A stretch of DNA of 64,000 nucleotides from the NCBI GenBank assembly GCA_015680685.1, contig MNCI01011946.1, positions 215,903 to 279,902 on the forward strand. Reading direction: 5' to 3'. Within the stretch, counting starts at the first letter, position 1; every line of letters begins with the position of its first letter. Made by a program: the position numbers and the translations under genes. The notes below the pieces were generated by a model, which was not told the origin of the DNA, did no database searches, and saw only the letters and a program-made list of their open reading frames with translations. Of the stretch, positions 31,633-44,493 are shown piece by piece. The DNA comes from Gnetum montanum. Taxonomy: Eukaryota > Streptophyta > Gnetopsida > Gnetales > Gnetaceae.

Positions 31633-33917
31633 TGTTGGAGTAGGAGGTATTGGGAACTACTACTGGTGGAAGAGGTGCGGATGGATTTGAAGGATGGTGT
31701 GGGTATGGAGTGTCTCCCGGAGAAGAAGGAGTCCTTCTGAAGTACTCTCGAACTTGGTGTGATGGTGGGGAGTTGTGTGACTCATAGAGTCACTTGGAGA
31801 AATCGGCTGCTACACATAATATCCATAAGGGTCAGGCTGCTGGTAAGGGTACTGATGTTTTGGCGATGGTATCCCCCATGAATATGGGTATTACCACTGC
31901 TGATGCTATCTGATGGGTTGTGGTGGAGTTCCAATTGGATAATATGTTAAGGTTTGGTGGAACTACCTTGGGTTACCTTATGGATAAGGTAACCTTCGAG
32001 GTGTTTACCGTTGGTTGAGTCTTGGCTTAAGCGCATACACCCTAGACTCCTGTAGATGTGAGATAATTGGACAACATCCCTTAGGATGGTTATATTGGCA
32101 AATCTCACATCCACCATCATCGTTTGTTTCTGGCTCCACAACCACATCGGAGTTAGTGATTTTACCTTTACCCTTGTTATGTGCAGGGCCTAAATCTCTC
32201 CACTTTGTCTTACCTTTGTCACTACTTTGTCCTACCTTAGACTCTTCTACAATTTTTAAGACAGTTTAGATCTTAGAGTCTAAGGAACTCCATACGTCAT
32301 CTACCTTAGCTGCTATTTCTATTGTGAGCTTTTGAAGCAGCAAGGTCTTCCTATTCACCAACTCTTCGATTGGTGACTCATCCTCTTCATCGCAAAACTT
32401 CACTCCCTTCTTCCGAAGAGAGGGATCATAGTTGTGCTCTTTCGCACTTTCCCTTTTTCGTAGCTCACCTTCTTCTTTTGCTACTTGCTCCAACAAGCGA
32501 TGTACTTCATGGGCTCTAAGTTGTGAGAGTCTCCCTTTGGCATAAGTCCCAAGGGTTCTTTTTGTTTCATGCCTTAACCCATCCACGATGTGGTGAAGTT
32601 GATCCTGTTGAGCGTACCCATGGCCTAGGCAACGATGTAACAATGTGTAGTAGCGGGCCATGACAACATCCAAGGGTTCATGAGTACCTTGCTTCCAGCC
32701 TTGGATCTGCTTATGCAAATTGGACACTTTGGAGTACATCTGATACTTATCGTTGAATAGTTCTAACATCGTACTCCACCTCCTGATGGTTTCTGGTTCT
32801 AAGGACTAGTACCAATTCTCTGCTTCTTTGGTGAGTGTCCTTCGGAATAACTTAATTTTTTGCCATTTATTTTCTATATTTTTCAAGGCACAAGCATCGT
32901 GGAATGCCTATAAATGATTTTACAAATCAGCATTGTATCCCCCTTCAAATCGTGGGATATTGTTCATGTCTAAAAGTTTGATCCAACTATCTTTTAAATG
33001 CCTTGTGGGAATCCTAACTACCTCTATTATGTCAAGCATACTTCAGGTTGCAAGTAGGGGCTCTTCATGATCATCTATTTCATGATGCCTGTGATGTCTG
33101 TGTTGTTCCCTACTCTCCCTACGTCCTTACCCTTTTCCTCTCTCTCGACTTTCCCATCAAGGTCTCTCATTTTGTCTACCTTTATCCTCTCCGTTGTGTT
33201 CATGATGGGTGCACCCAGATGTGGAAGGAGAGGGTGAGTGATGTGAAGAAGGGGAAGAAGAAGGGAAACCATAGCCATGACGATGTTTCTTTCCTTCTCT
33301 TCGGTTGCTACAGCCCCAATCGTGGTGACGATCTAAGTGCCTATCCTTAGCATGAGTAGTTGTTCCCTCTGTGAACAATTGGTGTTCATGGGCATCAAAA
33401 CCATGGTTATGTATCGTTGATCGTAGGTTCTAATACCCAACCTTCTCATCATCATTAGGAGGGGGAACATCGTTTGCTAAAGAACCCGTTATAAGGGGTT
33501 CCTCATCTCCTATTTTGCTAAGGACGTGTGGACCTTTTCCCTTCAAAAATGTATGTTGACTCTTCTGCCTTGAGTCTCTCATACATTGTGCTTCTGTGGG
33601 ATGATAATCCCTCATATCAAAGTTTTCCACAACGTATTCATCATATAATTCAATCATGCCTATCTGTGCCAAGGCACGAAAAATCATGTGAGAGACTGAT
33701 CGATCTTGGGGTAACATGATGTTACCTACAAATATCTCCATCACAGCTGTTCGTCTTGATGGAGGATAAAGGTAAAGTTTGGAATATACTCATCAAGATG
33801 AGCATAAACTATCTTGTATTATTTAGGACTTGACTGATTTCGGCTATGTGTTTTATGTTGCCGACTGTCTCATGTATGGTCCTTAGGTGGTGAGTTGCTC
33901 TTATGAGAAGAAGACAT
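31633..33917 (-). pseudogene. Athila-like Gag (element B)
   Basis: The start at 33917 gives MSSSHKSNSPP. The core segment 32266-32769 is open for 167 residues: MLELFNDKYQMYSKVSNL, then GHGYAQQDQLHHIVDGLRHE and an EEGELRKRE helix, consistent with a retrotransposon gag core plus coiled coil. The knuckle CEICQYNHPKGCC is near 32072-32113. A few stops (for example just after 32266 and in the N-terminal part) break it. Confidence 0.85.
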
Positions 33918-34039
33918 TGTTATTGGTGTGCTAATTTTATCGTTATAAAATTTTTTATCTTGATTAACCTGAAGGCTCGTTTAGGCTCCCAATGATGTGA
34001 GTAATATCCTTTATGTTCTATTTGGTGCACAAATACTTA

Positions 34040-34058
34040 GTCCCTGGCAACGACGCTA
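34040..34058 (-). promoter_or_regulatory. Primer binding site, tRNA-Asp type (element B)
   Basis: TAGCGTCGTTGCCAGGGAC on the minus strand, one base inside the 5' LTR. Confidence 0.8.
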
Positions 34059-34059
34059 A

Positions 34060-35070
34060 TGATGAATGGCGAGGTACCCCTACACTCAACCATACGAAAC
34101 GAGCATAGCACACGCGATCCGGTCGAACTCCGCAGACTAAGTGCCTACACGCCCCATGGAACACTTGGGGTTAATTATTCATTATCTTCCCAGACTTACT
34201 TGTGTTTGTCATAGTGTATGATTAAGTAAGTCCAAGGTATATGATTTTTATATCTTTTTATGTTTTATGTCTCTTATGCTAACAAGGTGAAGGGTTGAGA
34301 AACTAACTAACTATAACTAATGACTAAGTCTAAATTAACCTAGCATCAGCATCCATTCCCACTTACCATACATACCCTGAATTGATGCAATCACGGCTAC
34401 TAAACACTAATCATTGCTGGGATCACCACGCGTAACGCACGTGCTCGAAGTGGTCGTACTGAGGCACCTAACTAGGAGGAAAGGGTTGAGAGAATCTATC
34501 TAGCCTAAGTGTGATGAGCATTTGATTCCTTAACTAACCGTACACATATGGGACTACCACTGGGATTAGCAAGCGCAGATCCTGAATACACCACTGGGTT
34601 ACCAAGTAGTCACATGAGATGCTCATAATCAACTCGTACTCATACCGCATGCAATGAGCAACCGATTCCTTGACTATCTGTACACATCCTTAGATGCTCG
34701 TAATCAAGTTGTACTCATACCACATTCTAGGAGTTTAAGGGTGAGAGAGAAAATAATAAATAAAATCCTATTCCATGCACTGTAAGGTTTATTTGAAAAG
34801 CTCGTCTTTATTACCGTACACAACTTATGTTCAGGAACAATGTTGCTCGAATAAAGATCCGTTCACTTTGGGACTCCTACTACGGGCACATGGAAAATAT
34901 TCTATCTCTAGGTGATCAAACTGCCAGAGTTTCCGTACTTCTAAACCAAGATGGGAAATAAGGGGAGTGTCGCCTCTTATTTATAGATTTGGCAGCAGAC
35001 CGTGATATCACGTACACAACATCGTAGGGGACAATGCTATATCGTGGCCTATGCGAATCACGTCTCATCA
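34060..35070 (-). repeat. Element B right LTR (5' LTR)
   Basis: TGATGAA...CTCATCA ends; TATA box at 34978-34985 and AATAAA at 34807-34812 (minus). Very similar to 27837-28870. The right copy has a short extra segment around 34550-34570. Confidence 0.93.
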
Positions 35071-35075
35071 GTACC
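35071..35075. repeat. Target duplication GTACC, right copy (element B)
   Basis: Partner of 27832-27836; integrase of D resumes after it. Confidence 0.93.
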
Positions 35076-35840
35076 CAATAGGGAGTTTCCATGTGGACCT
35101 ATTTGCCCATAGAGCATCGTTCAGCTTAGTACTCCAATCCTTTCAAAATTGACTAACAATTTAAGTTAATATTCTCATGATTTTCCTATTGGTTACTTCT
35201 ACTTGACCATTTTCTTAAGGGTGATATGGTGTCATTAAATTATGATTAATCCTAAGGAATTGCATCAACTTCTTGAATGCAACTCCCATGAAGTGGATTC
35301 TATTATCAAATATCAATATTCTAGGTACTCTAAACCAAGTCACCACATGCTATTGGAAGAATTTGACGATTGTTGTGGTTGTACAAACTATGAGTACATC
35401 CACTTCTACCCACTTGGAGCAATAATCAACAATAACTCTAATATAAGATTTTCCATTGGACATCAATGTGATGGACCCCATGAAATCAATTCCCTAGACA
35501 TCAAATGGCTCTAATGATTATGTCCATTCTTGTAAACCTTTATTTCTAGCCATTAGTCCTCTATCATGTTGACATCTTTATTGGATGAATTAGTATGCAT
35601 CCATAAATATGATAGGCCAAAAATGGCCTGCCATCATCAGCTTCAATGTTTTTTTGTATCCTACATAATGGCCACCACATGATCCCTCATGTGCATCTTG
35701 TAAGGTTCTTTGCTGGTCTTTCTCAGGAACACACCATTTAATTAGTTTGTCATTGTAGATCTTATAAAGAATCCCATTAATTTTCATATACTATTTAGCT
35801 CAGTGGAGGAACTACTCCTTTTTTCTTTCATTCCATTCAA
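35076..35840 (-). pseudogene. Integrase core and zinc-binding part (element D, right fragment)
   Basis: The N-terminal HHCC part contains DAHEGSCGGHYVGYKKTLK (35590-35787). The core continues left to 35076, with NGQVEVTNRKI near 35185-35220, so the catalytic Glu is kept. Stops and shifts are frequent, in line with D being older than B and C. Confidence 0.82.
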
Positions 35841-37677
35841 CAGTAAGTTTTTTTGTAGTAAGGTAGGTTACATAATCAAAGATTTGTGACTTCTTTGTTA
35901 AGGTGATAGCCATTGTTATTCTTATGAATAGATTTTCATCAAGAAATTGGTCTAATAATAATTCATCATTATATTGTAGTTCTCATCTAAGTTTGGATAA
36001 ATGATAAACTATAACATTTTGGGTTTTCTTTTTACCTATCATGGTAATGTTGAACTCTTGTAATATCACAAGTCATCTCATCATCCTAGGACTGACTACT
36101 AGTTTACTCATCAGAAATCTAATAGCGCTATGATTCATGTGAACATAAATAGAATACTTGAACACATAAGGTCTAAATTTCTTAAGTGCATACACCACAA
36201 TCATAAACTCCTTTAGTGGTGTAATTCAGTTATGCTCCAATAATACTTTGACTAGCATAGTGTATGTAATAGGATCATTTTTTTATCATCCAAATAAGTG
36301 AGTAACGTTCCCAATGCATAGTTTGAAGCATCTATCATAATGTGAAAGGGCTTAGATCAATTTGATCCTCGAAGGATTAGTGTTTCAATTAGGTTTTTTT
36401 TAATGTATTAAATACCTTCACATTAGTCTATTCATTGGAATTGTGCATCTTTCTTTATAAGTTCTACTAGTGGCTTTGCAATCTTTGAAAAATTCTCAAT
36501 AAATTTTTTGTAATATCTTATATGGCCAAGGAATGATTTGACATCCTTAACAGTTTGTGGTTGCTGGATGATATTTTGAATCACTCTTATCTTGTCAAGA
36601 TTTACCTCTATTCCTCTTTGAGATATTTTATGTCTCAAAACAATACCATCTTGGACCATTAAATGGCTTTTCTACCAATTGAACTTTAGATTAGTTTCTA
36701 CACATCTCTTTAGTACCTACTCTAAGCAGTCCAAGACTTGTTTAAAATCTAGCCCATATGTGAAGAAGTCATCCATAAAGACTTCAATCTCATTGTCAAT
36801 TTTCTTCTAGAAGATGCTAAGTACAAGTCTTTGGAATGTAGCGTGTACATTACATAAACTAAAGGACATCAACTTTTAGACAAATGTCCTTCATGGACTA
36901 GTGAATGTGGTCTTTTCTTGGTCTTCTAGTGCAATGTGAATTTAATTGTACTACTATAGCTATCTAGAAAGCTATAATACTGATGTTCTACTATAGTATC
37001 CAAGACTTGATCAACAAATGGTAGGGGAAAATGATCCATAAATGTTGCCATTTTTAGCAATCTATAAGTAATACAAACTCTCCACTTGTCACCCTTCTTT
37101 GGTACAATGACTAATAACCCTTCTTTTAATAATTTTTTTAACTTTTATTTGACAACTTCTTTAAGCTTTGGGTTTAATCTTCTTTAAGAATGGAATTGGA
37201 TCTATATAAATTCAATGTTGACATATACATGAATCAATTTTCGTGATCTCATCATAGGACCATGCAAATGCAATTGACCATTTATTTATCACATCTAGTA
37301 ATTTTTTCTTTTATTCCTTATCAAGTTTGGCATTTATAATTACTGGTTTCTTGTTGTTTAGAAAAGCATATTTAAGTGTATCTGGTAGGATTTTCAATTC
37401 TTCTAAAGGTTTTGGTTCATGTGTCTCTTGTATCTCTAGTCTTCCCCATTTAATATGTTTTTGTTAAAAGGTCTCAATATAAGAAGGTTTTCTTTTGAAC
37501 TATTCCAACTTATCAATTTCTTCTACATAGGCACTTGTGATTCTACTTATAGATTCCATGCATATATTGGATTTAATCTCCTCTTCAAGTATCCACCACT
37601 GGGTGCCTTCTTGTTGGGTGAATGTCACATACAGACACTTTTGTATATACATATCTTCTATACATCCATATGCTATG
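35841..37677 (-). pseudogene. Reverse transcriptase and RNase H (element D)
   Basis: FMDDFFTYG with the catalytic Asp pair is near 36745-36785. The thumb and connection segment at 36432-36659 has MVQDGIVLRHKISQRGIEV and FLGHIRYYKKFIENFSKIAK. RNase H follows to 35841. Palm sequence extends to about 37150, then the protease-RT linker to 37677, where element C interrupts. Confidence 0.82.
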
Positions 37678-37682
37678 ATGGT
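37678..37682. repeat. Target duplication ATGGT, left copy (element C)
   Basis: ATGGT here and at 47741-47745 flank the TGATGAG and CTCATCA ends of C. Confidence 0.93.
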
Positions 37683-38481
37683 TGATGAGTGGCGAGGTGC
37701 CCCTACACTCAACCATACGAATACAAGCATCTCATGCGTGATCCGGTCAAACTCCAAGGACTAAGTGCTTACGCACCTTAATGGAACACTTAGGGTTAAT
37801 CAATCATTGTCTTCCCAAACTTACTTGTATTGTCACAGTCGTATGGTTAAGTAAGCTTGAAGTATATGATTTTTATGACTTTTATCTTTTTGGTATCTTA
37901 TGCTAATGAGGGAAAGGGAAAAGAACTAAGTGGCTAACTTATATTAACTATTCATTAATTAAGTTCTAATAGTTCCTAACACCAGTATCTAGTCCCACTT
38001 GCTGTACATATCCTGAACCAGTGCAACACTACTGAGATTACCAAACGCTACTCATTATTGGGTTACCAAGCGCTACACACATGCTTGAAGTGGTCGTACT
38101 GAGTGCACTTACCTACGGAGATCGAGGGTTGAGAGAGAGATTAATTAACTAGAAAAGCATTAAACATTAACAAAAACTAATTACTAATTAGCTTAGTTTG
38201 TATGCTGCAAGGTTTATCATAAAGTTCATCTTTATTGCCATACACAAATGTGTGCTCAAGTACAATTTGCTCAAATAAAGATTCGTTCACTCTATGACTC
38301 CTACTGCGGGCACATGGAAATTATTCTAATTCTGGAATGGTAAAATTACAAGAGTTTAGCTAAGGATCTCAATCTAACTCCCCTAAAATAAAGGGTGTCA
38401 CCTCTTATTTATAGAAAATGAGGCAGGATGCAATATTGCGAGGCAGATGTGATATTGCGTATCTGATCTTGCGGCTTATCA
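37683..38481 (-). repeat. Element C left LTR (3' LTR)
   Basis: 799 bp, TGATGAG...CTTATCA. TATA box at 38406-38413, AATAAA at 38231-38236 (minus). U3 is only about 68 bp. Confidence 0.93.
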
Positions 38482-39766
38482 TACCCCCATGACTGAATGA
38501 AAACTCATCCTTGAGTTCCTTACAAAATATTGGAAAGGTATCGGATTATTGACTTGAATGACACTAGTGGTGAATGGGGTGACATGTGAATAGATCAACA
38601 TTACAATACATGGTAACATTAGTGTTCATGACCACAAGAATGAACACTATGTACATTTGACATCTAGTCTTAATTGGCAATTGAGAGAGGAGAGAGAAGA
38701 AAAAGAAGTCTGTTGCTGCTGACACCAAGATTGCGCTTTCTGTTGGTCATCCATAACCACTTCATCAATCTTATTCCTTGCATAACAGCTCTAGCACCAC
38801 TCCATCCTAAGTGTTTCCTCGAGGTCCAATCCATTGTTGTATAATCACCATCTACACACACAACACAATCATATATTAGCAAGGGTAAATAAATCACAAT
38901 GTAGTTGATACCTTGCCTTGGTCTAAGGTCCATTGGCTGAGTTGTGATATGGCTAATATGGATTCTGGGGATATAACATTGATGACCACCTAAGGTGTAG
39001 GGGTTAGGAGAAAATTGAAAAAATTGGACCAGGGCCCCCATATAACTAAGAGCAATCCTCCAATAGCGATAGAATGAAAAAAGATAGGGAAAAAGAAATA
39101 TGGAGAAAAATAAACAATGGAAATGCCAATAAAATGGATGTCAGAGGTGGAAATGAACACAAAAAATGTTGATTGTGGAAATGTTTCAGGGAAAGAAGTT
39201 AACTGATGCATCAAATAGGAATGCCAGTGGGTCCTCCCCAAAGTAGGCTCATGCCTTTTATGCCCTAACAAACCTACATTCAAAGAGTCCGTAGGCTCTA
39301 GAAATGTCGTTTGGATGCAAGAGTCAAAGTCTTAACCACAAGAATTTATCAAAAAGAAAATAATGCATCAACCAAAATATAGACTATTGATACAACCGAC
39401 AATGAGGTGGGAAATGGAGAAAGAATGATGGAAAGAATAGAATGGAATGGAGTCCCAAGAATAAGGTGGTGTATAGCCCCTCATGTATTAATGGTTAATG
39501 TGACTTAGTAGATCTCATTTCAAGTCTAGTCTCAAACAATCCACATCCAATGACTTCGCATTAATACATTTGGCTAATCCATCCACTTGAAGTAACATGA
39601 ATGCTTTTGCCAAAGAGTCACCACCATTTCGAGGAAACAAGAAAGGGAAAAGTAAGGAGCGAGAAAGAACCTTAATTAGAGGGAACATGTTTGTTTAGTT
39701 CCATAACCAATGCTTGTAGCCCAAATTATTATTTTTTCTAAGGGATGTGCTTTGAATTCTCATCCT

Positions 39767-39825
<59 letters not shown>

Positions 39826-40455
39826 GTGAGAACCACACCATGCAAAGACTTATTATTTTTATTAACTCAGCTTCCCAAAAATGGTGTAGTGTCAAAATGG
39901 TAAGGAAAACTCAAGAATAAAACATCCAAGCACCCAAGAGAATGGCTAGCACAAATGCATCAAATCCCCTTGAAGTCACACCCTTTTCAGTCCTTGAGTC
40001 CTTCCTCAATTTGAGAAATACCCAGTCACCAGTTCGTTAGAGTTTCATTGTTAAAAAAGGGACCGTACAATTCCAAGCCAAGGGAGACCATAGAAATTTG
40101 TGAGTGCATAGATGATGTGGACTCATTGCCTATTATATCAAAAGAACCATACCTTAGTATCAGCATTATAACTCTAAGGTAAAAACCAAACATTAGTAAT
40201 CAATAGAATATAGTTCATACCACCATCAGTAGTACTTATTAGGTGATGAACCTAACAAAACAAACAAACACACAAAGAAATGAAAGAGTATAAATGATGT
40301 TGCAAAAAAAAACAAGAAAAGTTAAAGAAATTTGTAAAACAACAATGTGTAAAACAAAAACTTATAAAGGAACTAAGGGCCTTAATTGATCAGCAAAGGT
40401 GGCCATCTCCCCCATGACTGTGTTGGAAGGAGGAGATTCAAAATAATGAGCAGGG
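38482..40455 (-). other. 3' region of element C
   Basis: Begins with the polypurine tract. Contains the acceptor-like GTGTGTAG next to ATG (near 38851), a second G-rich tract (about 39033-39042), and the pyrimidine-tract module (39738-39849), whose centre is a (TC)n microsatellite. No third ORF. Aligns along its length with A 2372-4349. Confidence 0.75.
39771..39821. repeat. (TC)n microsatellite
   Basis: About 25 TC units. It replaces the irregular homopyrimidine tract present at the same place in A and B. Confidence 0.95.
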
Positions 40456-41990
40456 TCATCGTTTCTCCGAGGTATTATGTGCACTAGCCGTTCTAAGTTC
40501 ATGGAAGGGTTTGGTTTGTTGCACATTGACTAATAATCTCTTGTCAAGGCTCTCAGGTTTGTATATGTTCATGGCCCCTAAAGGAAAGGTTGTATGAATA
40601 ATGTAAGTTCCTTCCCATAGTGTTTGGAATTTTGTACATTTTGGCACATGTGTGGGGTTCCAGTAGAGAACCTTATCTCCTTGTTGATACTTCACCTTTC
40701 AGACCTTCAAGTTATGACATTGCTTGTTATATGCCTTGTGCAATTCATTTGATGATAGGGCAACTAATTGATTTTCATCTAGCACATTTAAAGTTTCCAA
40801 CCTTTGTTTTTGTGCTAGATCAATATCAAGGTGGGGGTCACAAGCCATTGATACTTTACGGAGCTTGGTTTGAATTGGAAGTGTTAGAAGCTTTCCATAC
40901 ACTAACTCATAGGGAGAGTAGCCTATAGGGAGTTTCCAAGTGGAGTGGTATGCCAAAAGAGCATCGTTTAGTTTAGTGTTCCAGTCTCACCTATACTTGC
41001 TAATTGTTCTTGTTAGTATTTTAGTGATCTCCCTGTTGGTGACCTCAGCTTGTTTGTTGTCCTAGGAGTGATAAGGTGTAGTTAATTTATGTTCAACCCC
41101 TAGGCATTGCATTAATTTTCAATAATTTTCACTAGTGAAATGTGTTCCATTATCCGAAATAAGTGCATGTGGCACACCAAACATATTTACGATTTGTTGT
41201 TGCACAAATCATGCAGCTATAGATGATGTGCAATCTGTAATAGCAGTTGCTTCCACCCATTTCATTAAATAGTCTATGGTAATGATAATGTAAGCTTTTC
41301 CATTGGACATTGGTGTAATGGACCCCATAAAGTCTATTCCCCAAATGTCAAAGGGTTCTAATGGTTGGGTCCATTGTTGTGGACCCTCCGTTCTAGCAAT
41401 CATTCCCTCATCATGTTGACAATGCTCACAGGATTTGACAAATTGATAGGTGTCCCAAAATAATGTTGGCCAGTAATATCCTACAGGTAGGATCTTAATA
41501 GTCGTTCATCTCCCCGCATAGTGACCCCCACAAGGGCCCTCATGAGCATCTTGGAGAACTCTTAGTTGGTCCACCTCGAGCATGCACCATCGAACCAAGC
41601 CATCAGGACACACTTTGTAAAGTTGCCCATTGATTTGACAAATTGATAGGTGTCCCAAAATAATGTTGGCCAGTAATATCCTACAGGTAGGATCTTAATA
41701 GTCGTTCATCTCCCCGCATAGTGACCCCCACAAGGGCCCTCATGAGCATCTTGGAGAACTCTTAGTTGGTCCACCTCGGGCATGCACCATCGAACCAAGC
41801 CATCAGGACACACTTTGTAAAGTTGTCCATTGATCTCCATGAAGTACTTGGCTCTATGAAGAAACTGTTGTTTCTTCCTAAACTCTAGCTCTTGTGGTGT
41901 TTTTTGGGTACGGAGATAGGAGAGAATGCTACTATACCAGCTCGTCTCCATGGGTTGGTTATTCACTACACTGGCAAAGAGGGCTTCATT
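40456..41990 (-). pseudogene. Integrase (element C)
   Basis: The zinc-binding region (HEGPCGGHYAGR, 41706-42008) is followed by core segments EPFDIWGIDFMGSITPMSNG and IDYLMKWVEA (41209-41403) and NKQAEVTNREI with the catalytic Glu (near 41035-41060). The C-terminal GDKVLYWNPTHVPKCTKFQ (40456-40695) ends at the same pol stop position as A. A 200-bp direct duplication lies between the zinc domain and the core and shifts the frame. A stop replaces a conserved Arg codon at 41209-41211. Confidence 0.88.
41437..41836. repeat. 200-bp tandem duplication within integrase of C
   Basis: 41437-41636 and 41637-41836 are nearly identical; only a few base differences were noticed. A, D and E have one copy. 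Because 200 is not a multiple of three the frame is shifted. Confidence 0.93.
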
Positions 41991-43560
41991 AGGAAAATGA
42001 TTGGACATTACATATTCATCCTCTTTGTTGTCCCAGCGTAACCAAGATAAATGATATGCAACTACGTTCTCGATGCTCTTTCAATCGATCATCGTTAGAT
42101 CAAACTCCTGTAGGATTACCAGCCACCATATGATACGAGGGCTAACCATTGGCTTGTTTATGAGGAACCGGATTGCACTATGATTTGTATGCATGAACAC
42201 TTTATAACCTAACACATAGTGTCTAAACTTATCCAGTGCAAACACTACAGCCATTAATTCTTTTTCTATAGTTATGTAGTTAAGTTGTGCACCGGCAATA
42301 CTTCTACTTGCACAGTGGATGTAGTAAGGACGTTTTTGGTCATCTAACTATGTAATTACGGCTCCTAAGGCATAACTAGATGCATCAGTCATTATATGGA
42401 ATGGTCTAGACCAGTTAAGAGCTTGTAAAATGGGAGTTTCTACAAGATTTTGTTTCAGAGTTTGGAATGCTCATTCACATTCCTTGGTCCATTCAAATGG
42501 TGCATCCTTCTTTGTTAGCTCTACCAAAAATTTGGCAATCTTGGAGAAGTTCTCAATGAATCTCCTATAGTAGCCAATGTGTCCAAGGAATGATCGAATG
42601 TCTTTGACAGTTTCCAGTTGACGGGTGATTCCTTGGATGACTCTAACTTTATCTGGGTCTACCTCGATTCCCAAATGTGAAACCTTATGCCCCAATACTA
42701 TGCCTTCTTGGACCATTAAATGGCTTTTCTACTAGTTGAGCTTTAAGTTGGTTTCTACGCATCTTTTTAGCACTTGCTCTAATCAGTCCAAGGCTTGATC
42801 AAAAATTATTCCATAAGTAGAGAAATCATCCATAAATGCTTAAAACTAGGCATTGGAATGTGGCATGGGCATTACACAAGCCAAACGACATTTGTTTGTA
42901 TGCAAACATTCCCCAAGGACTGGTGAACATTGTTTTGGCTTGGTCTTCTGGGGCTATCCGTATTTGGTTGTATCCACTATAGCCATCCAAAAAACTGTAA
43001 TATCTATGCCCTGCTATGGTGTCTAATACTTGGTTAACGAATGGCAACGGAAAGTGATCCTTAAATGTTTCCATGTTCAGTAGCCTAAAATCTATGCACA
43101 CCCTCCATTTGCCTCCCTTTTTTGGCACGATCACCAAAGGGCTAACCCATTCGCTATCAGCAATGAGGTATATGAACCTAGCCTTAAGAAGCTATTCTAT
43201 TTCTTCTTTTAATACTTGCTTCAATTTTGGGTTCAATCGCCTCTACGGTTGTTTTCGAGGTTTCATGAAGGGGTCAATGTAAATCCTATGCTAGCATATC
43301 CTAGGATCTATTCCAGTTAATTCAAGGTATGACCAAGAAAAGGTCTTTGACCACTTGTTTATCACTTTCAGTAGCCTTTCTTTTTTCTTGGAAGTAAGTC
43401 TTGCATTGATGATTACCGATTTTTCATTTTCAAGGGTTATATATTCTAGATCAGTGGGCAACGATTTCAAATCTAAGGGCTCTTGTTTGAATTTTTTTGG
43501 AATTTCCAACTTCCCCCAGTTGATGTTTTCAAGGTTAAGGCTTGGAAGTTGGTAGTGGAC
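41991..43560 (-). pseudogene. Reverse transcriptase and RNase H (element C)
   Basis: The palm at 42826-43137 is open: VPKKGGKWRVCIDFRLLN, KDHFPLPFVNQVLDTIAGH and FLDGYSGYNQIRIAPEDQAK with the first catalytic Asp. Right after LVLSI a deletion of about 38 bp relative to E removes the residues before the FMDD motif and shifts the frame; MDDFS is still encoded at about 42815-42835. The connection domain (42471-42716) has EGIVLGHKVSHLGIEVDPDK and GYYRRFIENFSKIAK. RNase H is at 41991-42470. Confidence 0.88.
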
Positions 43561-43789
43561 CTACTCTAGTGTATCTATGCTTTCAATGTAAGCGCAAGTT
43601 ATTCCCTAAGTTAGTTCCATGCACATTAGTGAGCTGCTCTCTCGATCAGCCATTAGCCACTAGGTGTCTTCTTGTCATGTGGCTGCTGCATATAGGCACT
43701 TTTGTATATTAATGTCTTGTGCACACCAGTTGCATGCAGGCAATGCTAAACTTTGCACAACCCATGATCTCTGCACGCAATTACACATT

Positions 43790-44493
43790 GTGTCACTGTA
43801 TGCAATGCATGGAACTTTCTTCTTCTTGATCTTTCCAAAATTGTTCTTCTTGGATATTTCCAGGGAAAGATCATGGATTCCTAGGCGTGCATGTATAATA
43901 CTTAGTCATGCCCTTCCCATTATTATTGGGAAGTCCCCTTTACCGTTGTATACTTAGATCACTAGGAAATCAGCTGGGTATGACCACCCACACACAATGG
44001 TAACGATGTCCTCCACTAGTCCCAAAGGAACAGTGATGGACTGGTTAGCCAGCTCTAGGTGAATATTGTTCTTCCTTAATGGAGACAGGTTTTAGGATTT
44101 TTACATCTCTTGCGATATTAAGTTGACTCTGAAACCTGAGTCCAGAAGAGCTTTACATGGTTCATTCCTAGCGACTTGGAGATAGATTAGAGGGCTTCCG
44201 AGATCAGAGAATTCCCTGGGAAGGTGGCCCACCTTAATCAAGTTAGTGACGACATGTGTTAACATGACCGTATACGTTGAGCTCGGTGTTTGGTTTGAAG
44301 GGAGCTCTGAAGCCTTATTTGATGAGGGGACGTTCAGAGGATCAACCGCTTGTGGTTTTGAGGGCTTGGTTGGACTTTTGGTTCTGAAGAAAGGTCTTCT
44401 CTTCATACAGTTGTTAGAACTAGTAGTGGGTTGAATATTTATAGCCCTCGTGGCATTGCATTGTTGTGGTTGAGTGGAGAGTTCCCCTTGCAT
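43790..44493 (-). pseudogene. Retropepsin-like protease (element C)
   Basis: The open segment 44101-44493 starts MQGELSTQPQQCNATRAINI and contains the active site KALLDSGFRVNLISQEM. The remainder (43790-44100) has the flap and PIIMGRA-type motifs but is broken by stops. Parallel to B 30778-31632. Confidence 0.85.

Larger units (their letters stand above)
27837..35070 (-). mobile_element. Element B: Athila-like element lacking RT, RNase H and integrase
   Basis: 7.2 kb with two closely similar LTRs, a perfect target duplication, primer site, gag, protease and 3' region. Pol downstream of protease is absent; compared with C, about 3.2 kb is missing at a point marked by a single N (30710). It could be a true internally deleted, gag-protease-only copy or an assembly join. 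It is inserted in the integrase of D. Confidence 0.92.
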
